DNA from: Gammaproteobacteria bacterium RIFCSPHIGHO2_12_FULL_39_24
GTDB taxonomy: Bacteria > Pseudomonadota > Gammaproteobacteria > Coxiellales > Coxiellaceae
Length of the DNA: 64,000 nucleotides
Assembly: GCA_001802455.1 (NCBI GenBank)
Contig: MGXZ01000011.1
Coordinates: 1-64,000 of the forward strand
Direction of reading: 5' to 3'
Positions within the stretch are counted from its first letter, which is position 1. Each line of letters opens with the position of its first letter. The notes beneath the pieces were generated by a model that worked only from the letters and a program-made list of their open reading frames with translations, ran no database searches and was not told the origin of the DNA. The position numbers and the translations under genes were made by a program. Positions 8,390 to 18,253 of the stretch are shown in pieces.

Positions 8390-8845
8390 ATGAGCTTTCA
8401 AAAAAAATATCGCCCCCGCCGCAAACCCATCACGGAAATGAATCTTGTTCCTTACATCGACGTGATGTTAGTTTTGCTGTTAATTTTTATGATTACGGCA
8501 CCCTTATTAACACAGGGCGTGCAAGTGAATTTGCCACAAGCTTCTGCAAAAGCGATGCCGCCGCAAAAAAATAAACCCATTATTGTCAGCGTAAACAGCC
8601 AAGGCACATTATTTTTAAATACATCGAACAATCCTGATCAACCCGTCACGCCACAAGATTTATTGTCTGATGTATCCACTCAACTCACCACCGCACAAAC
8701 AGAACACAAAGAACAAGACGTGTATGTGAAAGGCGATCGTGATGCGAATTATGGTTCGATTATGAAAGCGATGGTGTTACTGCAAAAAGCAGGCGCGCAA
8801 GGCGTTGGATTGATTACGCAGAGTCCGAGCAATACCCAGAGTTAG
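8390..8845 (+). CDS. tolR: TolR, Tol-Pal inner-membrane protein
   Basis: The 151-residue ExbD/TolR-family protein has a short cytoplasmic N-terminus, one membrane helix with the key acidic residue in PYIDVMLVLLLIFM (about 22-35) and a periplasmic domain. It pairs with TolQ to harness the proton gradient. tolA, tolB and pal, which normally follow, are not in this window; a leftward gene ends 46 bases downstream. Confidence 0.95.
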   Translation: MSFQKKYRPRRKPITEMNLVPYIDVMLVLLLIFMITAPLLTQGVQVNLPQASAKAMPPQKNKPIIVSVNSQGTLFLNTSNNPDQPVTPQDLLSDVSTQLTTAQTEHKEQDVYVKGDRDANYGSIMKAMVLLQKAGAQGVGLITQSPSNTQS

Positions 8846-8859
8846 ATTACCAGGTTGTT

Positions 8860-8878
8860 ACACCCAACTTTTGGGTGT
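8860..8878. terminator. Hairpin between tolR and the 606-residue membrane protein gene
   Basis: ACACCCAA (8860-8867) pairs perfectly with TTGGGTGT (8871-8878) around a 3-base loop. It lies between two converging genes, so a shared terminator is likely. No T tract follows on either side, so intrinsic termination would be weak. Confidence 0.45.
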
Positions 8879-8891
8879 GAGTAGAGCAGGA

Positions 8892-10712
8892 CTAAACAGC
8901 ATGATAACTACTTGTACTTTCATCATCATTCACAGAACCATAGCCAAGCGTTGGCCCTGCTGCTGAAGAAGTAACTCTACTATTATTTTTACGACCAAAC
9001 AAAGAACAACGTTCAGAAGAAGAATGCAATGCTGCTTCACGAAGCTGTCTCACCTCTTCCGCAGAAACACCAGATGCTAATCCCGTTCCTTCAGCCAATT
9101 TTTTCAACCGTTTTTCCGCAACCACTACATCAGAGGGTCTTTTATCATCCAGTTTGTATAGACCAGTAGATCGTTGTATTATTGCTTCTGGAACTGAAAT
9201 TTGATGCTTATCTGATAATGCCAATATTCCATTAATATAGTTCGACTCAAAACCAAGATTAGCACCCCCTCCATAAACGCCAACGAAAGCTTCATATCCT
9301 GGAAATGTGAACTTGTTATAAACACTACTTCCCTGACGAAATTGCGCCGCTTCAAATATCCAACCAAAACTAGATCCAAAAGCAATCCCTATCGATAATG
9401 ACATACACATGATCGCACACATGGTTGCACGGATTTCAGCAACGATTGGGCTATATTCCTTTTTAATAAATGAATCCCGAACCCTTTTGAATGTTTCTAC
9501 CAAACGCGCGAATAATAGCTGGCTAGAGCGTATAAAGAAAATAAGCGCTGCTAATGCCGCGATCCCACCCATAACCACCAGCGCTAATCCATTTAATTCC
9601 AGTAATTCAGACATTCCTCTTTCCGATGTGTCTTGTAACACCGCACCCATCACTGGAACACATCCCACCATCAATGTTCTTCTTGCCATTGTTAAAACAG
9701 TATCAGCGGTAGGCAGCCAAGAAGGATTTTCCGCTTGAGCATCTAATATTTTTTTCACTTCACTGTAAAATTCTTTAATTTGAGCGAGTGTAAGAACAGG
9801 ATCGGCAACACCCACAAACACAGTGGTTTTAAATTTTTTCAAATCTCTTGCCAACATCACTTGGGTATGTCGATATGACTGAAAATAGCGCATCAGCGTA
9901 TCTTCATAAAGTTCGCGCATAATCGCATAACCCGTATCTATTCGAGTGGGCGCTGTATAACCCAAGCACCAAATTGTCTGACCAATGATTTGAAATGCCA
10001 TTCTAGTTGAATCGTTTAAACTCAATGCTTTTGTCAACGACCCGCTGGAACCAAAAAGTCCTTCTGTAGAATCTTTGGCAAGAGGAACAGTAGAAATCAC
10101 CGCGAACCCCATTAGTACAGACGCAGGAATAAAAGGTCCGATAGCGGCAAGATCTCTTAAACCCGTTTCAGGATTTTTTTTCAATTTTTTAAATAACTCG
10201 ATAGCATCAGGCATTGCAAGTCCAGCGCCCATGAAATTGACGAGAGTAGAGGGAATAAAACGATACAAATATTCCGTCCACGAAGTCGCCTCTTCTACAG
10301 ATAAGAAACCAAATTGGATGCCAGCCAACGATGCGAGAATCGTAACACCAATAAGAAATGCAATTTTTTTTCGACGCTCGCAAGGATCCCAAGTTGGACT
10401 TGCTTCAGACGAAATGGGTAGAAGCAGTGGATCTTGCGGTTCCTGAGAACCACTTTCTTCTGGTTCTTGAATTGCCAATACAATACGAAGTGGTGTTTGG
10501 GGTGGTGTTTGGGGTGGTGTTTTGGGTGGTGTTTTAGCGCGCATAGTTTGACCTTGATTATCTAGTGGATCTACTGAAGTTAGGGTTGCAAGAGAAGAAG
10601 AAGTCATTCCGCCAGCGGTATCAGATGACAAAACAGTTTTCACTGCGGGTGGTAACTGATTCACTTCACTTCGCACTCCACACCCCTTAAATTTAATTTT
10701 ATTCTCACTCAA
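8892..10712 (-). CDS. Unknown multi-pass membrane protein, candidate Dot/Icm substrate
   Basis: I do not recognise this 606-residue protein. It has a long polar N-terminus (1-113) with four TPP repeats at 61-74 and QEPQDPLLLPI at 90-100. About seven hydrophobic segments follow (near 116-137, 150-168, 189-211, 237-254, 345-358, 373-395, 427-453). The cytosol-like tail ends with GYGSV at 590-594 and a Ser-rich end. The start codon is TTG at 10712; GTG at 10676, with AAGGGG 6 bases before it, is an alternative. A PmrA-like box lies at 10751-10770. The long tails, sorting-type motifs and nearby dot/icm genes make an effector role plausible but unproven. Confidence 0.7.
   Translation of the reverse strand: MSENKIKFKGCGVRSEVNQLPPAVKTVLSSDTAGGMTSSSLATLTSVDPLDNQGQTMRAKTPPKTPPQTPPQTPLRIVLAIQEPEESGSQEPQDPLLLPISSEASPTWDPCERRKKIAFLIGVTILASLAGIQFGFLSVEEATSWTEYLYRFIPSTLVNFMGAGLAMPDAIELFKKLKKNPETGLRDLAAIGPFIPASVLMGFAVISTVPLAKDSTEGLFGSSGSLTKALSLNDSTRMAFQIIGQTIWCLGYTAPTRIDTGYAIMRELYEDTLMRYFQSYRHTQVMLARDLKKFKTTVFVGVADPVLTLAQIKEFYSEVKKILDAQAENPSWLPTADTVLTMARRTLMVGCVPVMGAVLQDTSERGMSELLELNGLALVVMGGIAALAALIFFIRSSQLLFARLVETFKRVRDSFIKKEYSPIVAEIRATMCAIMCMSLSIGIAFGSSFGWIFEAAQFRQGSSVYNKFTFPGYEAFVGVYGGGANLGFESNYINGILALSDKHQISVPEAIIQRSTGLYKLDDKRPSDVVVAEKRLKKLAEGTGLASGVSAEEVRQLREAALHSSSERCSLFGRKNNSRVTSSAAGPTLGYGSVNDDESTSSYHAV
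10491..10532 (-). repeat. 12-bp tandem repeat encoding TPPK/TPPQ
   Basis: Inside the 606-residue membrane protein gene, a roughly 12-bp unit (plus strand GGTGGTGTTTGG) repeats about 3.5 times and encodes TPPKTPPQTPPQTP at residues 61-74. It lies in the polar N-terminal tail and could vary in length by slippage. Confidence 0.6.
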
Positions 10713-10750
10713 TTTTAGGCTTCATCCACTCGCAACAACAGTCCAACTGA

Positions 10751-10770
10751 AAAATTAACTTTTCCTTAAC
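10751..10770 (-). promoter_or_regulatory. Possible PmrA-like box upstream of the 606-residue membrane protein
   Basis: On the minus strand GTTAAGGAA-AA-GTTAATTTT reproduces the TTAA-N7-TTAA tandem with the 11-base period of Legionella/Coxiella PmrA sites. It ends 39 bases before the start codon. No strong -10 follows at the ideal distance, and it overlaps the end of the YihY gene, so chance is possible in AT-rich DNA. Confidence 0.3.
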
Positions 10771-11581
10771 GTTCAGAAATATTTTTCACCTGCAATAACT
10801 GACAAATCAACGCGCCAAGAATAATAATCAACCACGACACATAAATCCAAATAAAAAAAATCGGGATAGCAGCAAGCGCGCCATACACCAACTGATACGT
10901 TGAAAAATAATGGAAATATAAAACAAATCCCCATTTTGCCATTTCAAATAACACGGCAGTGATCAAGCCTGCAATAAACGCATAGCGAAAAATAACACGG
11001 CAACTCGGGATCAACCAATGAAATAAAGTGAATACCAACCATTCTATTAGAAACGGTGAAACTGACACAACTGGTTTTCGTACAATATTAATTTCAAGAA
11101 AATGCGACAACAATGGCAATGTCGTCAAATACGAACTGAACAATAATAATATTGCAAATACAATGGGCGCGATAGTTAAAATAATTAAATAAATAAACAG
11201 CGAAAAAAAAGAATCGCGATGAAAGGTAACGTGCCACACGCCATTAATGGCATCAACGACTGTATAAATTAATAATAAAGCGAAAAAAATTAATGACGCA
11301 ATCGTTGTCCATGACAACACATGTGCTTGCATAACAAAATGGTGCAATTGCTTTGAAATAATGTCAGCGGAACTTGCCACAAAATTATTTAAAATAAATT
11401 GCTCAGTTTCTTTTCCTGCCGTTTGTAACATCGGAAAAAAAGACAAAATATAAAATGCAAAAATCACGAGCGGCACGATCGATAATAATGTCGTGAAGGT
11501 TAATGACGCCGCGCGCATGGGACACAAATCAGCGAAGAAGCGACTGGTGAGAATTTTTAGGAAACGAAATAGTTTTGGCAT
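10766..11581 (-). CDS. YihY/BrkB-family inner-membrane protein
   Basis: The 271-residue protein has six membrane segments and the family landmarks: AASLTFTTLLSIVPLV near 24-39, a run of helices through the middle, and YGALAAIPIFFIWIYVSW near 237-254. Members were once called RNase BN in error; no enzymatic role is established. It is shorter than E. coli YihY (290 residues). It lies upstream of the unknown 606-residue membrane gene, in the same direction, 53 bases away. Confidence 0.88.
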   Translation of the reverse strand: MPKLFRFLKILTSRFFADLCPMRAASLTFTTLLSIVPLVIFAFYILSFFPMLQTAGKETEQFILNNFVASSADIISKQLHHFVMQAHVLSWTTIASLIFFALLLIYTVVDAINGVWHVTFHRDSFFSLFIYLIILTIAPIVFAILLLFSSYLTTLPLLSHFLEINIVRKPVVSVSPFLIEWLVFTLFHWLIPSCRVIFRYAFIAGLITAVLFEMAKWGFVLYFHYFSTYQLVYGALAAIPIFFIWIYVSWLIIILGALICQLLQVKNISER

Positions 11582-11584
11582 CTG

Positions 11585-11615
11585 ATCTGTTATCTGTTAT
11601 CTGTTATCTGTTATT
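11585..11615. repeat. Heptamer tandem repeat (ATCTGTT)4
   Basis: Four exact ATCTGTT units run from 11585 to 11612, just upstream of the YihY-family gene. Related GATAACTGATAAC words follow at about 11657-11670. A similar heptamer array, (TATCAGG)4, occurs at 40391-40418. Confidence 0.8.
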
Positions 11616-11654
11616 CGCAAGATTTCAAGCCATGCCTCTGACACGGATAATTGA

Positions 11655-13420
<1,766 letters not shown>

Positions 13421-13581
13421 TCGTCAACACATAATTCGTGAAGAAAAAAAATTTAAAAAAATGTTTGTTTTCCTCTTGAGAAGAAAAACTCTGATGATAT
13501 AATGATCCACCAGTAGTCAAAGTAAGTTCGAAATTTAAACACTTTGAAATGATGTTTTAACTAAATGTGAGGAGTAAAACC

Positions 13582-13878
13582 TTGGAAGGAGCAGCGCAAA
13601 AAATGGATAACGAGGTCGTTACATTGACATCCGAATTGCAAGCGAGTCATGCGCTCAGCTTACAAGAAAGTGTCAACCACACTCTGCAACAGTACATTGC
13701 AAAGCTGGATGGACAAACACCAACCAATTTATATAATTTGGTTTTGGCAGAAGTTGAAAAACCACTGATTCAAATGGTTCTCAAACTTACCAACAACAAT
13801 CAAAGTAAAGCAGCAATTATTTTAGGTCTTAGCCGCGGTACATTGCGTAAAAAAATGGCTATATACGATCTGAACTAA
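13582..13878 (+). CDS. fis: Fis, nucleoid-associated regulator
   Basis: The C-terminal half is a clear Fis: LYNLVLAEVEKPLIQMVL and NNQSKAAIILGLSRGTLRKKM with the DNA-binding helix-turn-helix. From the TTG at 13582 the protein is 98 residues, the E. coli length, and GAGGAG lies 7 bases upstream. An ATG at 13603 gives 91 residues with AAGGAG at a longer spacing. In Legionella, Fis proteins regulate Dot/Icm effector genes. The stop is followed by a strong terminator hairpin. The AT-rich DNA from 13421 to 13566 must hold the promoter. Confidence 0.9.
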   Translation: MEGAAQKMDNEVVTLTSELQASHALSLQESVNHTLQQYIAKLDGQTPTNLYNLVLAEVEKPLIQMVLKLTNNNQSKAAIILGLSRGTLRKKMAIYDLN

Positions 13879-13906
13879 ATTTGATTTTTTCTAGCGATGA
13901 AGTTTA

Positions 13907-13943
13907 TAGCGCCATCCACTAAGTGGGTGGCGCTATGTGTTTT
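13907..13943 (+). terminator. Rho-independent terminator after fis
   Basis: TAGCGCCA (13907-13914) pairs with TGGCGCTA (13928-13935), and an inner CCAC pairs with GTGG around a small loop. TGTGTTTTT follows on the plus strand. The hairpin also covers the stop codon of the convergent acyl carrier protein gene, so it may serve both directions. Confidence 0.8.
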
Positions 13944-14164
13944 TCAATACACGCCACCAATTGCTCAATCGTTAAAATACTTTCTAATGATTTCTCAGAA
14001 ATACGAATACCGAATGTTTCGTTGATTGCAAGCAACAAATCAAGTGCGTCCATAGAATCGAGATTAAGATCATTCTGCAAATCCGTTTTTGGTTGAACGC
14101 TGTCTGGGTTAACAGCGAAGCGCTCAATCAATATTCTTCTTACCTGCAGAAAAGTATCAGGCAT
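13919..14164 (-). CDS. Acyl carrier protein linked to dotA
   Basis: The 81-residue protein has the acyl carrier fold with the phosphopantetheine serine in LNLDSMDALDLLLAI (S37), acidic helices and usual length. DSM replaces the commoner DSL. It starts 4 bases after the dotA stop and is co-directional with icmV and dotA, so it is likely the last gene of that operon. No fatty acid genes are near. Its partner enzyme is unknown; the linkage suggests a role related to secretion or envelope lipids, but that is an inference. Confidence 0.88.
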   Translation of the reverse strand: MPDTFLQVRRILIERFAVNPDSVQPKTDLQNDLNLDSMDALDLLLAINETFGIRISEKSLESILTIEQLVACIEKHIAPPT

Positions 14165-14167
14165 GAA

Positions 14168-16699
14168 TTAAGGACTCGGTGTACCGCTGCCACCTGTCGG
14201 CGGAGTGCCTCCTGTTCCAGGAACATGCGAACTCGTTCCAGACCCACCTGAGCCACCTATCGCACTACCCACTGCAGCACCTACACTCATACTCGCTTCG
14301 CCCACTTTACCAATCGCCTGACCACTGGTTTGAGCGGTTGAAGACACAACACCCTGAACTCCTTTCGCCATTTGACCATAATCTTCGCCAGTGGCGGGTC
14401 CACCAATCCATTTCAAAATGTAATTGGGTAGCTGGAAAATTAATTTAAAACACTGCTCCACTAATTCCATTGAAAGAAAACCAAATATCACCAACACCAT
14501 GGCCATATTCACCAATACAAGAAATGCTGAACCTGAAAAACTACTCGTTGAATTTTCCATACTGCTCATGAGACTACCCAGTCCCGTAATTAATATATGA
14601 AACGCCACAAACGATGTAATCATCGCAGCAACCAATCCAATAATCATCAACGCTGGTCGTATAAAAATTCCCAAAAACAGCATCAACGCCTGATCTGCTT
14701 TACCTAAGAAATCATGTCCTTCAGGATGAGTCACCCCCAGACAAATCAATGGGGCAGCCGCCATCCCTTCAATGACTGTGACAATCCACCCTACTGCAGC
14801 AAAAGTGAAAACAGTAAAGGGATACAACGGAACGTAGTAAGCAAGAATAGCGCCCGGAATCATCATCGCGGTGGTGATCAACATAATAATGCTTTTCGTC
14901 CAGGTTAACGCCGCATTGGTCATAGTAGCGCCTGGCGACTCGCCCGAACAAATAGCAGCTCCCGCCGAAATGACAACTGACAACACAATCGCCGCCATCC
15001 ATATAAGAACCACAGCGTTCATCAAACCATTACCGAGATTCATCAAAACAACAATGGGATTGTAAGCGGCTGGATCACTCAATCCATAGACTTCTTGAAC
15101 TATGGTACTCATGGCACTGTTACCCATATTACCTGCCAGTGAAGCAGGGCCAGCACTCGCTGCACCAGAACCATCAGCACCGGTCGCAATCACATTATTT
15201 TGTTGCGCACCGACATACTGCGACCACAATGTACCCAATGCTGTTCCAAAACCATAAATATATTGACCCGCTTGCGTTATCGTAGCAGCCTGAGGCAATG
15301 TGGGCGGCGTTGATTGTGTTGGATATAACGCGCTCATATCAATCGTTGCAACGAAATTATTTCCTTGCTCAAGATTCCAATAAAAAGCACCGGCCATAAT
15401 CCAACCTTGCGCCTCAGCATTGTCGATCATCTGCTGGCTAAGATTGGTTTGTGTAGACACTGTTCCAAACTCAGAACCAGCAACGAATCCACCTTGCATC
15501 TCCGCAGCACCACCATATGTTCGTGTAGTAGCAATAGTAGAACCACCTGATTGCGATGCACCTGCCATATTCTGATACGGTGTCATTAAATTGGTGTAAG
15601 CCAAAATCGCTGAAAAAGCGGTCTTCTCGTGGTTTTTTTGCGCAGAATTCAGATCACCTTGCGTGATGGTTGAAGAATTACTATTTTCTACATAATTTTC
15701 AGCAGCTGGTATCAGAGACAATACCATTTGCTTTAATGCCGAAAACGCATCGCTGTTCATATTCTGAGATATTGATACCAGTGAAGCAGCATTAGTAGTA
15801 CTTGATGGAATGGCGCTTGAACTGTTATTTGAAAAAGCCGTTATACTGCCACATGATGCTGCATTGTTTTTGATAATCGTATCTGACTGATGCGAATCGC
15901 TTCCGCCGGGGAAATAAACCGTTCCAGGTGTAAAGTGAGTTGCGCCAAATTGATCAACGGTTGTTGCTGGCGACGAAAAAACAGGATGATACGATTCAGG
16001 ATTGGTTGAGCTAACCCATGATTTTCCATTAAAACCCTGTGCGCTTGCAATCATGCAAACTTCATCTTGGAAAATTTTAACAAGCGGCCCATATCCACTT
16101 TGCGTCAGTGGACTACCTGCGCCAGGTTGAGAGGGCGCAGTACTACCCAATGCATTACTAACAATGCTCGGATCAGTTTCCATCGTATTTGGCGGAATAT
16201 ACAATCTACCGCCATACTCCATATAATCTAGGGCGGTATCCCACACTTGATCAGCCAAACCCACACTTTCTACCACCACCTTCATAAAAGCATCTTGAAT
16301 AACAGAGTATCCTGTTGTTGGTGAAGGGACCAATAACCCAAAACCCAACGCAATGCGAAGAAAAATAAAGTGCGCACTTTTATTTTGACCGATCCAGGCA
16401 CCTTCACCTGCAGCACGAAACACTACTGTAAAAGTACTATATCCCAACCATAGTGCCGCAACGACTAAAATACCTTTGTTGAAAATCTCAAACATCTTGC
16501 CAAGAATCTGACTACCATTGCCATGCAATACATTTCCGACGGTACCAAAAATTTGTCCAAGATAAGCAACAGAATAATCCGATTCAGGCGGTGCTAACGT
16601 ACTACGAAAATTGGCAATACCTGACAAGGTTCCTGAACCATCAGCAAAGGCTGCTCCAGCAATGAGTAGTAATAAGAGAGCGGTGAATAAACGACGCAT
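14168..16699 (-). CDS. dotA: DotA, Dot/Icm type IVB secretion polytopic membrane protein
   Basis: The 843-residue protein has a signal peptide (about 1-19, RRLFTALLLLLIAGAAFA), a large periplasmic loop rich in Ser, Thr and Asn between about 160 and 540, and clustered membrane helices on both sides (about 75-120 and 555-760). The long glycine- and serine-rich tail ends GTPPTGGSGTPSP. This layout and the icmV partner identify DotA. It is shorter than Legionella DotA (about 1050 residues), mainly in the loop and tail. It lies 19 bases downstream of icmV in one operon with the acyl carrier gene. Confidence 0.93.
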   Translation of the reverse strand: MRRLFTALLLLLIAGAAFADGSGTLSGIANFRSTLAPPESDYSVAYLGQIFGTVGNVLHGNGSQILGKMFEIFNKGILVVAALWLGYSTFTVVFRAAGEGAWIGQNKSAHFIFLRIALGFGLLVPSPTTGYSVIQDAFMKVVVESVGLADQVWDTALDYMEYGGRLYIPPNTMETDPSIVSNALGSTAPSQPGAGSPLTQSGYGPLVKIFQDEVCMIASAQGFNGKSWVSSTNPESYHPVFSSPATTVDQFGATHFTPGTVYFPGGSDSHQSDTIIKNNAASCGSITAFSNNSSSAIPSSTTNAASLVSISQNMNSDAFSALKQMVLSLIPAAENYVENSNSSTITQGDLNSAQKNHEKTAFSAILAYTNLMTPYQNMAGASQSGGSTIATTRTYGGAAEMQGGFVAGSEFGTVSTQTNLSQQMIDNAEAQGWIMAGAFYWNLEQGNNFVATIDMSALYPTQSTPPTLPQAATITQAGQYIYGFGTALGTLWSQYVGAQQNNVIATGADGSGAASAGPASLAGNMGNSAMSTIVQEVYGLSDPAAYNPIVVLMNLGNGLMNAVVLIWMAAIVLSVVISAGAAICSGESPGATMTNAALTWTKSIIMLITTAMMIPGAILAYYVPLYPFTVFTFAAVGWIVTVIEGMAAAPLICLGVTHPEGHDFLGKADQALMLFLGIFIRPALMIIGLVAAMITSFVAFHILITGLGSLMSSMENSTSSFSGSAFLVLVNMAMVLVIFGFLSMELVEQCFKLIFQLPNYILKWIGGPATGEDYGQMAKGVQGVVSSTAQTSGQAIGKVGEASMSVGAAVGSAIGGSGGSGTSSHVPGTGGTPPTGGSGTPSP

Positions 16700-16718
16700 A
16701 ATTCTTACCTCTTAATCT

Positions 16719-17174
16719 TTAATTCTTTTTGCTTTTTGAAAAAAAATGCAAGGCCCATTCCTTCGTCGTACAATCCAATCGTCTTTGTTTTATCTCAAAA
16801 TAATAAAAATGCTCACGAAAGGCATAAGCAAGCATAAGAAAAGATAGCGAAAGTGACATAAAACCAGACAGTATCATCACCTGAAATAACAAATAAAAAG
16901 TCCATCCCATCGCTCCAATACCAAGTAAAAAACACATCATTGAAACCAATAAATGTGTTCTCATTTGCCGGGCAAGATCCTGTTCGGTTAATTCGTATTT
17001 TTTGATTGCTTCATCAAAAGTCATTTTTTTCGCCGAATCCTGCTCAGCCGGTTTCATATCAGAGATGATATCTTTAACGGTCTTTCCGCCCGTTTTTACT
17101 GAATCCCAGGAAGTCCACCCTTTAACATTGGTGTTGTCTTTTATCGTATGTTTAAAGTAATTGAGAATACCCAT
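16719..17174 (-). CDS. icmV: IcmV, Dot/Icm inner-membrane protein
   Basis: The 151-residue protein has a polar N-terminus with GWTSWDSVKTGGKTV, then two adjacent hydrophobic segments (about 73-95 and 98-115) and a basic C-terminus, as in IcmV of Legionella and Coxiella. It is the first gene of the leftward operon icmV-dotA-acp. A PmrA-like box lies at 17232-17251 on the same strand, about 58 bases upstream of the start. Confidence 0.93.
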   Translation of the reverse strand: MGILNYFKHTIKDNTNVKGWTSWDSVKTGGKTVKDIISDMKPAEQDSAKKMTFDEAIKKYELTEQDLARQMRTHLLVSMMCFLLGIGAMGWTFYLLFQVMILSGFMSLSLSFLMLAYAFREHFYYFEIKQRRLDCTTKEWALHFFSKSKKN

Positions 17175-17231
17175 AATTCTCTCTCTGTAAATTTAAAGAC
17201 ATTAATCAATTAAAAAATATACTAACACCGA

Positions 17232-17251
17232 ATCCTTAAGAGAACATTAAT
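17232..17251 (-). promoter_or_regulatory. PmrA-like box for icmV-dotA
   Basis: On the minus strand ATTAATGTT-CT-CTTAAGGAT matches the published Legionella/Coxiella PmrA tandem (TTAAT-type half-sites with a 2-base gap, 11-base period). A TAGTAT -10-like element follows 7-8 bases downstream (plus-strand 17219-17224). It mirrors the box at 17276-17295 on the other strand. Confidence 0.6.
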
Positions 17252-17275
17252 TTTATACGTTGAGTATTTTTAAAC

Positions 17276-17295
17276 TTTAATGATATCTTAAGGTT
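17276..17295 (+). promoter_or_regulatory. PmrA-like box for icmW-icmX
   Basis: TTTAATGAT-AT-CTTAAGGTT is a tandem with the same 11-base period and the same TTAATG...CTTAAGG wording as the minus-strand box at 17232-17251. A TATGCT -10-like hexamer lies at 17303-17308, so the box would overlap the -35 region, as PmrA-activated promoters do. icmW starts at 17344. Confidence 0.6.
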
Positions 17296-17343
17296 TGCGC
17301 GGTATGCTGAGCGAACTGATTAAATTTCCCAGGGATTAACGCA

Positions 17344-17796
17344 ATGCCTGACCTAAGTTATGAAGCAGTGCATCAATTTTGGCGTGAATACCAAGACTCC
17401 ATGATTCATCGTGTTATTGCATTTATGGAAAGCGTTGAAGATTGGACATTAGACGGTGATGCAGAGTTAGAAAAAGCCATGCAAAAATTGGGTGACACAC
17501 TGGAAGATATCGGCAACATCGATTTGCAACAGGAAAACGCTATGATCGAAGTACTCGCCCATATCAAAACAGGGCGCGGATTGCGATTGCTGATGTGCCT
17601 TGATATGGCTTATCCGGGCGCGGCAGCCAAGGTACTAATGAAAGCAGAAGAGGTCACGCGGTCGCAAGCAGATAATGCCGGATTATTTTTAAGACGCAAT
17701 GTGGTTTTTGAAAGACTTCGCTTATTAGGTCGTGTTTTTTCGGAAGATCGATTAAAGCTGGTGACTAAAGCACTTGAGGAAAGCGGACATGATTAA
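17344..17796 (+). CDS. icmW: IcmW, Dot/Icm effector chaperone subunit
   Basis: The 150-residue acidic soluble protein matches IcmW throughout: MPDLSYEAVHQFWREY at the start, IGNIDLQQENAMIEVLAHIKTGRGLRLL in the middle and SQADNAGLFLRRNVVFERLRLLGRVF near the end (each named in part). With IcmS it forms the adaptor that presents effectors to the DotL coupling complex. The next gene overlaps its stop by 8 bases (ATGATTAA), so they are translationally coupled. Confidence 0.95.
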   Translation: MPDLSYEAVHQFWREYQDSMIHRVIAFMESVEDWTLDGDAELEKAMQKLGDTLEDIGNIDLQQENAMIEVLAHIKTGRGLRLLMCLDMAYPGAAAKVLMKAEEVTRSQADNAGLFLRRNVVFERLRLLGRVFSEDRLKLVTKALEESGHD

Positions 17797-18217
17797 TGCT
17801 AAAAAAATATTTATCGTGGCTGGTCTGATTATTTCGGCTGATTTTACAATGTCAATTTTTGCAAATAATCCCGCACAATCTTGTTTGCCTTTTTTGCAAC
17901 ATTATCAAGATCCAGGTTATTTATCGACACCTGCTTCTGCGCTGCCGACATTACAGCAATGCGCTAAAAAATTAAGTTGCAATGACTCTGTTTTGTCCTC
18001 CATTGATAATTGTTCAGAAAAATTAGCAAATTTATATACGGCCAGCATCGCAAACGATGCCGCTGCAAAAGCACAAGCGGCCGTTCCACCTGCTCCACCC
18101 GGATTTCCAGGTAGTGGAAAAATGGGTTCTGAACAACAACACATCCCTGCTGTTACTAAAGAAACACCCAAAACAACCGACTCAACAGATTCTGGAAAAA
18201 GCATTAATTGGTTTTAG
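17789..18217 (+). CDS. Secreted protein of unknown function between icmW and icmX
   Basis: The protein (142 residues from the ATG at 17789, GAGGA 8 bases upstream) has a signal peptide ending near MSIFA-NN (residue 25). A Cys-containing domain follows (SCLPFLQHY, QQCAKKLSCNDS, DNCSEK: four cysteines), then a Pro/Gly- and Thr/Ser-rich low-complexity tail. It overlaps icmW and is followed by icmX after 36 bases. I do not recognise a family. Its position in the operon suggests a periplasmic Dot/Icm accessory. Confidence 0.75.
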   Translation: MINAKKIFIVAGLIISADFTMSIFANNPAQSCLPFLQHYQDPGYLSTPASALPTLQQCAKKLSCNDSVLSSIDNCSEKLANLYTASIANDAAAKAQAAVPPAPPGFPGSGKMGSEQQHIPAVTKETPKTTDSTDSGKSINWF

Positions 18218-18253
18218 CAAAACAAATTACGTTAAACAGAAAGGTTAAAATTT

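Noticed and set aside
8860-8878. Strong rho-independent terminator after tolR
   Set aside because: The stem is perfect but no T run follows on either strand, so it is listed only as a weak hairpin.
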